Of a DNA stretch of 14,016 nt, positions 9,001 through 14,016 are shown one piece after another. How positions within the stretch are numbered: position 1 is the stretch's first letter; each line of letters opens with the position of its first letter. Location of the stretch: NCBI GenBank assembly GCA_002344345.1, contig DDTL01000092.1, positions 1-14,016 of the forward strand, given 5' to 3'. The DNA comes from Saprospiraceae bacterium UBA2365. GTDB lineage: Bacteria; Bacteroidota; Bacteroidia; Chitinophagales; Saprospiraceae. The translations under genes and the position numbers were made by a program. The notes beneath the pieces were generated by a model that was given only the letters and a program-made list of their open reading frames with translations, had not been told where the DNA came from and did not search any database.

Positions 9001-10150
9001 CTTGGTTGACGGAGGATCAGGTGATTATGCCTATTTCTGGAATGGAGACGGGTCAAATGGTTCGAGCTATTCAGGTTTGAATCCAGGCATCTACTCACTG
9101 GTGGTCACAGATAAAAACGGATGCAAGGGGATCCGGAATGGTATTGAACTAGAGTCACTCAATTTACCCATTCTGAATCGGGTTGAACTATTGGATTCTT
9201 TAAAATGCTTCGGAGACCAGGATGCCAGTCTTAGAATTGAAGTCCAGGATGTGCTTTTTCCGATCGATTATAACTGGAGCAATGGAATTAAAGTCTCAGG
9301 ATTTGAACTATCAGACACTTTACACCATCTTGGAGCAGGCAATTACAAAGTCACGATCACGGATGCTGCAGGCTGTATCGGTAGTTCAGCATGGGTAGAG
9401 ATCGCTGAGCCTGACAGACTTTCCTACAAAATAGATATCTTGCAGGATATCAGGTGCTACGGTGAAAGAATAGGTGCAGTTGAATTGGAAATCTTTGGAG
9501 GAACAAAACCCTTCTCAATTTTGTGGAACAATAATCTTGTGAATGCTGAAATATATGATTTGCCGGCAGGTTATTATGTTGCTGATATTCAGGATAAAAA
9601 TGGATGCAGTTTGAAGACAGACAGTATATGGCTTTATCAGCCTGACCCATTGGAAATATTTCTGCTGGTCGACCATGCAACCAACGGAATGAATAATGGT
9701 AAAGTGACCGTTGTTCCTTCCGGTGGCACCAGCCCGTATTTTTACCAATGGGACAGCTCTGCGGGATATCAGACAACACAGGTAGTTAGCGGGCTTACAC
9801 CCGGGATCTATCATGTAACGATAACTGATTTTAATGATTGTGTTTTCGATACAATTGTCATCATTACTGGTCAAACAGCTGTGGAGACGGCCTCAATTGA
9901 CCGATTGAAACTTCATCCCAATCCCACAGCTGGAAGGATTTTTATTGATCATCAGGATTTTGCAGGGCAAAAATTTGATATGAAAATAATTGATCCGGTC
10001 GGGAAAGTCGTCATGGAAACAAGTGGAATATGGCCTGTGGACGGTATATTTGAAATTCAGGCAGAATCCTGGGATGCAGGGATTTGCACGGTGATCATCA
10101 GGAACGCAGGCAAGGTCTACAGAGAAAGGTTTATTAAGATCAGGATTTGA
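6083..10150 (+). CDS. Secreted multidomain surface protein: FN3, P-domain, MAM-like, MopE motif, eight SprB repeats, T9SS type A sorting domain
   Basis: A 1355-residue exported protein. Residues 1-35 look like a Sec signal peptide (KKSFLKLKLS, hydrophobic core, cleavage near LAG-Q). In order: a fibronectin-III-like domain (36-124); a proprotein-convertase P-domain (about 130-286, with VIEHNWPNDLDIELTSPSGK and EGIWILNIRDNKYGHAGKL); a second FN3-like domain (288-380); a Cys-containing MAM-like jelly-roll region (about 385-557); an acidic MopE-type motif (DTDNDGFGDP, then DCDDADPLINP and CNGLDENCNG, 571-630); eight SprB repeats (about 651-1260); and a type IX sorting domain (about 1273-1355, starting LKLHPNPTAGRIFI and ending in a basic FIKIRI tail). 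No catalytic residues are seen, so an adhesive or structural role on the cell surface is inferred. SprB itself is the Flavobacterium gliding adhesin. The ATG at 6083 was preferred over an in-frame TTG at 6056 because it places the basic residues directly before the hydrophobic core. No T9SS or gliding genes adjoin it. Confidence 0.93.
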   Translation: MINLYNQKKSFLKLKLSVFSCILIITGVQNQLAGQCNPPILTTFGNRTENSIRVNWLYAAGANAYELEMVKEGAQFTGEPGFGPVPVNFMVLSDLKTNTQYCLRIRSVCDNLPGPWSAPHCFYSSLSNPGFCDLDYNLQDASENSDPKNNMFYLYNDQNASAKLGEDVFIENVSLVIEHNWPNDLDIELTSPSGKKLTLVSKVGKGAKNFGDPESEDCSETISFSDDACLNIEETLILTGVFKPQQSFEKFYDLSSPEGIWILNIRDNKYGHAGKLKYFSIQLAQNACRLPNTYYVEPIGPTRATVRWDTTGISRDTLEIEYGQEGFIPGEGIKLKFPAKTGQMTITNLREDLRYTALIRTVCDTIFSVTSCPVTFEPLCHPVSFKDKFESAEVCINDCDTNCDISPYWKNAGPPFMKWLVNKGKTNTEGTGPNEDFYRFGQYIYAESSQNSCELNRQAVLESRCLNIVSNEDGCDFQFSYHMFGSEMGSIHLMISVDGGSEWHILFSITGNQGNVWQTQSIDLSAYDGMIGRFRLIADLPENGERSDIALDEIVFFGSFPVNEANQTFYVDTDNDGFGDPFQSDFFCWNEPKSGYAGNKLDCDDADPLINPSAHEIPCNGLDENCNGMADDLDQESPMEIIIEAKADETCYGSMDGYIHLNITGGQAPYQFLWSDGSVGALLDQKGAGAYHCQITDALGCVIHAKDLEIKAGQPIEIQILDQTIATCQGTADGYILVSQTGGEEPVTYLWNTGHRANELTGIGPGIYQLTVTDAKGCAAISQSIELTASTVFNIEYTIRPPLCHGDNKGSILIDGILNGTPPYTYQWSNGAETDDIYNLSPGFYAVTIHDSGQCYEVLDSLFVPESPLLTIQLIAKDDVTCNGSTDGSLEVQVKGGKPPYFYLWYKNGKLFSTNEDLFDLGAGDYRLILSDHNGCEITSELMIVHQPDPIQIVLDQIKHPSCFASADGMISALVDGGSGDYAYFWNGDGSNGSSYSGLNPGIYSLVVTDKNGCKGIRNGIELESLNLPILNRVELLDSLKCFGDQDASLRIEVQDVLFPIDYNWSNGIKVSGFELSDTLHHLGAGNYKVTITDAAGCIGSSAWVEIAEPDRLSYKIDILQDIRCYGERIGAVELEIFGGTKPFSILWNNNLVNAEIYDLPAGYYVADIQDKNGCSLKTDSIWLYQPDPLEIFLLVDHATNGMNNGKVTVVPSGGTSPYFYQWDSSAGYQTTQVVSGLTPGIYHVTITDFNDCVFDTIVIITGQTAVETASIDRLKLHPNPTAGRIFIDHQDFAGQKFDMKIIDPVGKVVMETSGIWPVDGIFEIQAESWDAGICTVIIRNAGKVYRERFIKIRI
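8033..9865 (+). repeat. Eight tandem SprB repeats encoded in the surface protein
   Basis: The protein segment repeats with a period of about 75-83 residues. Each unit runs from C-x-G-x(2-3)-G, through GG-x-PY-x-Y-x-W and a GxGxY motif, to TD-x-x-GC. Unit start cysteines are at residues 651, 728, 804, 882, 963, 1042 and 1125. The eighth unit begins near 1200 without the cysteine. The closing cysteines are at 701, 778, 855, 936, 1014, 1098, 1175 and 1253. The units are clearly diverged at DNA level, so this is an old domain array rather than a recent tandem duplication. Confidence 0.9.
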
Positions 10151-10190
10151 TTTGGGATCAGGTCGATCATTAAAAGATATAAAGATATCA

Positions 10191-10820
10191 TTACTGCTTA
10201 GGAAAGGATTTACTTTTAATAAAACCGCTGATAACATCCAGAGCAGAATTAAAGTTCTGGTTGTTGTTGATCACCATGTCGGCCAGAGGAACATAAGGCT
10301 TAATGTACAATTCATAAGCCGGTAAAACATGTTTTTCATACCTGTACAATACATCTTCCAAAGGGTAGTTCCTTTCCAGCTGGTCTCTTTTGATCCTTCT
10401 GATCACTTTCAGGTTGTCCTTTGCCTGAATGAATAGTCTTAAATCCAGTTTTTGCATCAATGGTTCATGTTGAAAAACAAATAATCCTTCCACTATGATC
10501 ACAGGTGCAGGTAAAAATGTGAGCAATCTGGACTGGGCTTTTTCATTATTAAAAACATATTCCTGCCGCTGAACAGGCTTACCTGAATCCAGTAACTCAA
10601 TGTCACGCAGCATCTCATCAAATAAAATTGCCTCAGGAAGATCAAAATTTCTTACCTGGTTCTCATCCAGTTTTTGCAGGTCTCTTGGTTTGTAATAATC
10701 GTCCTGTGATAAAATACATAGTTCTGACTCACTTAATCTTTTTCTCAATTCATGAATGAAGGTTGTCTTACCGGATCCGCTTCCACCGGTAAGCCCGATT
10801 AAAAATGAGTTCGACGACAT
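10191..10820 (-). CDS. Uridine kinase-like P-loop nucleoside kinase (Udk/UCK family)
   Basis: A 209-residue cytoplasmic P-loop kinase of the uridine/cytidine kinase family, which phosphorylates uridine or cytidine to UMP or CMP in pyrimidine salvage. The Walker A loop is GGSGSGKT (12-19). Other family features are SQDDYYKP (38-45), NFDLPEA (58-64, in place of NFDHPDA), IIVEGLFVF (108-116) and RRIKRDQLERN (141-151), followed by the VLPAYELYIKPYVPLADMVI stretch. The length is typical. Several positions that form the nucleoside pocket in well-studied members are changed: YDFxxHxR reads YVFNNEKA (88-95), RGR reads RNY (150-152), and QY reads RY (160-161). The fold and ATP-binding function are therefore secure, while uridine as substrate is less so. 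The gene converges on the surface-protein gene with 40 bases between them. A CNT nucleoside transporter lies about 1.7 kb away. The ATG start leaves a minimal N-terminus before the first beta strand. Confidence 0.88.
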   Translation of the reverse strand: MSSNSFLIGLTGGSGSGKTTFIHELRKRLSESELCILSQDDYYKPRDLQKLDENQVRNFDLPEAILFDEMLRDIELLDSGKPVQRQEYVFNNEKAQSRLLTFLPAPVIIVEGLFVFQHEPLMQKLDLRLFIQAKDNLKVIRRIKRDQLERNYPLEDVLYRYEKHVLPAYELYIKPYVPLADMVINNNQNFNSALDVISGFIKSKSFPKQ

Positions 10821-10933
10821 ATGTATGGTTTAATTGTTGACAAAATGTGATTAGCCGGCCAATACATCAGATGTGGATGCATTATAAAGTATAGATATTG
10901 CAGTTCTCTGAACAAGTTGATCGTTTTGCGGGT

Positions 10934-10941
10934 CAAAAGTA
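10934..10941 (-). promoter_or_regulatory. Candidate -7 box for the kinase gene
   Basis: Read on the minus strand, the sequence is TACTTTTG, an exact match to TAnnTTTG. It lies about 114 bases upstream of the kinase ATG. No matching -33 TTTG is found at the usual spacing, so support is partial. Confidence 0.3.
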
Positions 10942-11092
10942 AAAAAAATGCCTGAAAGGGAATTATTTTTTTATCACTACGAAAATAATTATTGTGGTCA
11001 TTCACAATTTTTTAATTCGATGATGATTTGTTTGGGTATTAAAAAGTTAATTAAAACTGATTATGTTTTCAGAATAATACAGGGTACAGTTG

Positions 11093-11209
11093 TTCCACGA
11101 AGTTTCACGAAGCAGCAACTAAGAACACGAAGTAAACACATCATATCAGTTTCCAAATAAATATTTAGCGGTTAAAAAACTTCGTGCCAACTTCGTGGAT
11201 TTCGTGGAA
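11093..11209. repeat. 117-base inverted-repeat element built from CACGAA motifs
   Basis: The ends are perfect 9-base inverted repeats: TTCCACGAA (11093-11101) and TTCGTGGAA (11201-11209). Inside the left arm CACGAAG occurs at 11106-11112 and 11126-11132. The right arm carries CTTCGTG at 11180-11186 and 11191-11197, so the six motifs face each other in two groups of three around an AT-rich centre. From general familiarity, CACGAAG-rich intergenic elements are widespread in Bacteroidota and some other phyla, and their function is not settled. No transposase is present. Confidence 0.8.
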
Positions 11210-11352
11210 TTTTCAAAAAGAAATCGCTGCAAGAAGTTCATTGAAGATCATTTAATCAAAGAATATTTTCTTTCATATTAAACAAAAATCCACACAATTT
11301 AACAAGAACCAAAAAGTTAAATAAAAGCGGTTGGCAATAATCTGATTTCAGG

Positions 11353-11973
11353 TTAAGGCAAAGTATACCCGATACCCAGGTAAAAAGACATTTCATGTTT
11401 ACTGAAATCAAGTACAGCGAATTGAAGCTCCACCTCGTTGAACGAAAAGCTCAGCATAGGACCTTCAACATGTTTCGTCTTCTCCGTGAATACTGCATAC
11501 ACCTGGTGTGCAATTCCGATACCAATATGATGAGTAACCCAGTAAGATAGATCAGATCTGTTGTAAATAAAGGAGTTTTCATTTCGTTTCAGATCGCAGG
11601 TCAATTGGCCTTCAGATACAAAAGACAGCCCTTTGTACTCCGCAAACAATTTGAGTCCGAATGAAATACCCAGGGTTTGACCAAAAGATATTCCGGCCAT
11701 GGGAACTATTTCATAAATCAGTTTTTCTCCGTGGGAAAATGGCCGTCCGATGTACATGGTTAAGGTATTGATGTCCTCATAATTATATCTCCACTCAAAA
11801 TAAAATTCATCAATATACATCCAGAATTGGGGTAAGATCAGCAAGGTATCATTTTGTGTCCATTCCATGTTGGTGAATAATCCGCGTTCAAGGTTGCCGG
11901 ATTGATTCTCCTGTGACTTTGAGGCAAAAGGGATCAGGAAAAAAACAACTGAAAGAATAGTGAATTTGCTCAT
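11353..11973 (-). CDS. Exported protein of unknown function, probably outer-membrane beta-barrel
   Basis: I do not recognise this 206-residue protein. It begins with a plausible Sec signal peptide (MSKFTILSVVFFLIPFASKS, likely cleaved before Q21 or nearby). The remainder is rich in short alternating hydrophobic/polar and aromatic stretches: TLLILPQFWMYIDEFYFEWRY, LIYEIVPMAGISFGQTLGIS, FGLKLFAEYKGLSFVSEGQL, IGIGIAHQVYAVF, PMLSFSFNEVELQFAVLDF and EMSFYLGIGYTLP. These look like about eight to ten beta strands, and the chain ends in a strand with a terminal hydrophobic/aromatic pattern. That fits a small outer-membrane beta-barrel, but no family motif is visible, so a lipocalin-like or other periplasmic beta fold is also possible. 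There is only one cysteine (C126), so no disulphide is expected. It stands alone between two intergenic repeat elements, so context gives no function. Confidence 0.7.
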   Translation of the reverse strand: MSKFTILSVVFFLIPFASKSQENQSGNLERGLFTNMEWTQNDTLLILPQFWMYIDEFYFEWRYNYEDINTLTMYIGRPFSHGEKLIYEIVPMAGISFGQTLGISFGLKLFAEYKGLSFVSEGQLTCDLKRNENSFIYNRSDLSYWVTHHIGIGIAHQVYAVFTEKTKHVEGPMLSFSFNEVELQFAVLDFSKHEMSFYLGIGYTLP

Positions 11974-12565
11974 ATTGCTCTTTGATCATAAAAACAGGAA
12001 TGCACTTCCGAAAATCATGAGTAAGATAGCAATAATTTTTGGGGAAAGGACTTTTTTATATCATCTTTTAATGATTTCTTTTTTGGAAATGTTCAATTTA
12101 AGATGAAAACTATCACAGAAACAATTTTAGTTTAACACCTGATGTTTATCAAAAAAATCAAAAATTGAGTCTACTCCGAAAAGTACAATTTATTGATTTT
12201 CAATCGTTTTTTGCCCCAAACTACATATGTCAAAGATCAGCACAAGACTAAAGGGAAACGATTGAAAATCAACAAATTAAAAGTCCCCTTTTAGGCATGT
12301 ACTGACTGAAAACGTCAGTGGAGTTTTAGGAGACATAGACTTTTCGGAGAAGACTCAAAATTAAAAAGTATACCGATATTGTTCATCAGCCGATTGTCTT
12401 CTGACAAATTCATTTAACATGTTCAATCATTAATTAACCACACTAACAAATAGAGAATAATATTTTTTTTTGTCAAAAGTTTTAACATGTCAAATCCGGC
12501 CATTAAAGTTTATTTCACTACATTTACCTCACTTTTTATTATTAAGATTTTATAAAGTCGTTATT
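11974..12565. other. Divergent intergenic region with a MITE-like element
   Basis: This 592-base gap separates the unknown exported protein (minus) from the nucleoside transporter (plus) and should hold both promoters. The middle (about 12161-12362) is occupied by the nested inverted-repeat element listed separately. The flanks are AT-rich. Besides possible promoter fragments, such as TACATTTA at 12519-12526 without a matching -33 box, I see nothing further. Confidence 0.6.
12167..12356. mobile_element. MITE-like non-coding element with nested inverted repeats
   Basis: The outer arms are 12165-12184 and 12339-12358, matching at 19 of 20 bases as inverted repeats (one arm reads ACTTTTCGGAGAAGACTCAA). 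The inner arms are 12187-12209 and 12256-12278, matching at 22 of 23, with a perfect 17-base core (AAACGATTGAAAATCAA). A further perfect 6-base hairpin, ACTGAC/GTCAGT (12301-12319), lies between the right inner and outer arms. If the element is taken as GAGTC...GACTC, it is flanked on both sides by AAAATT (12161-12166 and 12357-12362), a possible target-site duplication. There is no coding frame, as expected of a non-autonomous element. A structured RNA is the alternative explanation. Confidence 0.6.
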
Positions 12566-13981
12566 ATGAAGTTCAGATTATCTTTCGTGTTTATATTTCT
12601 GTCTTGGTTGACCAATGCTCAAACTGTGGACAGCACAGTTCAGATAAAAACTCCAAATGTTGTGGAAATGATTGCCAGTGAAGGCTTTAGTATAGGTTCA
12701 CTTTGGAAAGGCGTGATGGGTATGGTTGTTTTATTGCTCATAGCATGGATTTTCAGTTCTAACAGAAAGGCGATCAATTGGAAAACCGTAGGAGTTGGTA
12801 TAGCCATGCAATTGATTTTGGCCATAGGTGTTTTGAAAGTAGATCTGGTCAGAAAGATTTTTGAATTTGTTGGCAGTATTTTTATCAGTATACTCGATTT
12901 TACCCGCGCAGGGAGCAATTTTTTGTTTGGCGGCCTGATGAATGTGGAGTCAACAGGATATATTTTTGTTTTTCAGATTTTGCCCACGATCATATTTTTT
13001 TCTGCTTTGACTTCATTGCTGTTTTATCTCGGAGTGATACAAATTGTTGTAAAAGGATTAGCCTGGGTTTTAACCAAGACAATGGCGGTTTCAGGACCTG
13101 AAAGTTTGTCTGTGGCCGGAAATATTTTCCTTGGACAGACCGAAGCCCCGCTGATGATCAAAGCTTATCTGGAAAAAATGACCAAATCTGAGATTCTTTT
13201 GGTGATGATCGGAGGAATGGCCACGGTAGCCGGAGGTGTTTTGGCTGCTTATATCGGATTCCTGGGCGGTGAAGATCCTGCATTGAGGTTGGTGTATGCC
13301 AAACACTTGTTGGCAGCCTCAGTGATGGCAGCTCCGGGAGCCATTGTTGTTTCCAAAATGTTGTTTCCTCAAACAGGTGAAATCGATAAGGATGTACATG
13401 TCAGTCAGGATGTGATCGGTTCCAATATTTTGGATGCCATAGCTAATGGTACCACTGAAGGACTTAAACTGGCAGCCAATGTGGCGGCTATGTTGCTGGT
13501 CTTTTTGGCCTTTATTGCCATGATCAATGGTATCCTGGGTTGGGTAGGGGATATCACCACACTCAATCAGTGGATGGAATCCAACACGATGTATGAAAAG
13601 CTTTCGCTGGAATCCATTTTAGGTACCCTATTTGCCCCATTGATGTGGTTGATAGGGGTGGCAACCAAAGACATCATGCTGATGGGGCAATTGCTCGGCA
13701 TCAAGCTTGCTGCCAGTGAATTTGTCGGATATATCCAACTGGCTGAACTCAAGGACATCACCAATTCCGTGCATCTCCATTACGAAAAATCCGTTGTGAT
13801 GGCCACTTATATGCTATGCGGTTTTGCCAACTTTGCTTCCATCGGCATTCAGATCGGAGGTATTGGTTCACTGGCTCCTGGTCAGAGAAAAACGCTGTCT
13901 GAGTTTGGTATGAGGGCTGTCCTTGGTGGATCGCTTGCTTCTTTGCTTTCCGCAACCATTGCAGGAATGATCATTGGTTAA
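12566..13981 (+). CDS. nupC: Concentrative nucleoside transporter, CNT (NupC) family
   Basis: A 471-residue inner-membrane symporter that imports nucleosides with Na+ or H+. CNT signatures are intact: VAGNIFLGQTEAPL (183-196, with the substrate-binding GQTE), HLLAASVMAAPGAIVVSKM (247-265), NGTTEGLKLAANVAAML (294-310), and ATYMLCGFANFASIGIQIGG (413-432, with the Asn/Ser substrate-contact region). Hydrophobic helices fill most of the chain. The N-terminus (MKFRLSFVFIFLSWLTNAQ) looks like a cleavable signal peptide or an extra helix, followed by a polar stretch (20-45). N-terminal extensions of this sort are, as far as I recall, common in Bacteroidota CNT proteins. The ATG at 12566 is preferred to an upstream in-frame TTG at 12470, because the intervening 32 codons look like leader DNA and would bury the signal-like sequence. 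It is the only plus-strand gene in this part of the window, and the kinase-like gene about 1.7 kb upstream faces the other way. Confidence 0.93.
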   Translation: MKFRLSFVFIFLSWLTNAQTVDSTVQIKTPNVVEMIASEGFSIGSLWKGVMGMVVLLLIAWIFSSNRKAINWKTVGVGIAMQLILAIGVLKVDLVRKIFEFVGSIFISILDFTRAGSNFLFGGLMNVESTGYIFVFQILPTIIFFSALTSLLFYLGVIQIVVKGLAWVLTKTMAVSGPESLSVAGNIFLGQTEAPLMIKAYLEKMTKSEILLVMIGGMATVAGGVLAAYIGFLGGEDPALRLVYAKHLLAASVMAAPGAIVVSKMLFPQTGEIDKDVHVSQDVIGSNILDAIANGTTEGLKLAANVAAMLLVFLAFIAMINGILGWVGDITTLNQWMESNTMYEKLSLESILGTLFAPLMWLIGVATKDIMLMGQLLGIKLAASEFVGYIQLAELKDITNSVHLHYEKSVVMATYMLCGFANFASIGIQIGGIGSLAPGQRKTLSEFGMRAVLGGSLASLLSATIAGMIIG

Positions 13982-14016
13982 GAGTAAAAAGATTATAAAG
14001 TAGAAAGTTTATAAAG

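Larger units (their letters stand above)
10821..11352. other. Intergenic region with a CACGAA inverted-repeat element
   Basis: This 532-base gap lies between two minus-strand genes. It contains the leader of the kinase gene, a -7-like box on the minus strand and the 117-base repeat element at 11093-11209. The remainder is AT-rich and shows no RNA gene. A 70-codon plus-strand open frame (10948-11160) runs into the repeat and has no recognisable protein features. Confidence 0.6.

Noticed and set aside
8033..9865. Considered as a CRISPR-like or recent tandem DNA repeat
   Set aside because: The periodicity is at protein level with a period near 235 bases and diverged DNA. There are no short identical repeats with spacers.
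9450..9874. Two overlapping minus-strand open frames of 109 and 119 codons inside the SprB region
   Set aside because: They are antisense to well-supported SprB repeat coding sequence and show no protein-like features.
10151..10190. Possible bidirectional terminator between the convergent surface-protein and kinase genes
   Set aside because: Only a very weak AT stem (GATAT/ATATC around AAAG) is present, without a T-run. That is too little to call.
10948..11160. Short plus-strand open frame of 70 codons
   Set aside because: Its 3' part consists of the CACGAA repeat element and the rest is low-complexity AT-rich DNA. There is no supporting context.
12519..12526. TACATTTA as a -7 promoter box for the nucleoside transporter
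   Set aside because: It has one mismatch and no TTTG at the expected 19-21 base spacing upstream, and such strings are common in AT-rich DNA.
12470..12565. TTG start 32 codons upstream of the nucleoside transporter ATG
   Set aside because: The extra residues look like translated promoter DNA and would place a second hydrophobic stretch before the signal-like N-terminus.
1..14016. Search for a defence, phage, secretion or biosynthetic system
   Set aside because: The genes are mostly housekeeping and envelope functions. No nuclease, reverse transcriptase, toxin-antitoxin pair, transposase or clustered pathway genes are visible.

Overview
This window comes from a Bacteroidota chromosome, most likely a Saprospiria-type or related environmental lineage; the class is inference. 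The evidence is a cell-surface protein with SprB repeats and a C-terminal type IX secretion (T9SS) sorting domain, an enlarged LptF/LptG permease, an enlarged leucyl-tRNA synthetase, A-rich leaders without clear Shine-Dalgarno sites, and promoter-like TAnnTTTG boxes. Base composition is moderately AT-rich, and more so between genes.

Layout from left to right: 1-212 has no recognisable gene. A PAP2-family membrane phosphatase (213-902, minus) and an LptF/LptG-family LPS-export permease (1265-2788, minus) are separated by a 362-base gap. That gap holds a 14-base tandem repeat abutting a strong REP-like hairpin. leuS (3008-5851, plus) diverges from the permease and has a well-formed Bacteroidota-type promoter. 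Next is a 1355-residue secreted multidomain protein (6083-10150, plus): signal peptide, FN3, proprotein-convertase P-domain, FN3, MAM-like region, MopE-type acidic motif, eight SprB repeats and a T9SS type A tail. Convergent with it is a uridine-kinase-like P-loop kinase (10191-10820, minus) whose predicted nucleoside pocket departs from the family consensus.

The right-hand third is sparse. It holds a 117-base inverted-repeat element built from CACGAA motifs, an unrecognised exported, probably beta-barrel, protein (11353-11973, minus), a roughly 190-base MITE-like element with nested inverted repeats and a possible 6-base target duplication, and a CNT-family (NupC) nucleoside transporter (12566-13981, plus) that runs almost to the window end.

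Functional links are loose. The PAP2 phosphatase and LptF/G permease are both envelope functions. The nucleoside transporter and the uridine-kinase-like protein could form a salvage pair but are not co-transcribed. I see no rRNA, tRNA, CRISPR array, transposase, phage gene or recognisable defence system. The points worth a second look are three small intergenic repeat elements, the architecture of the SprB protein, and the altered kinase pocket.
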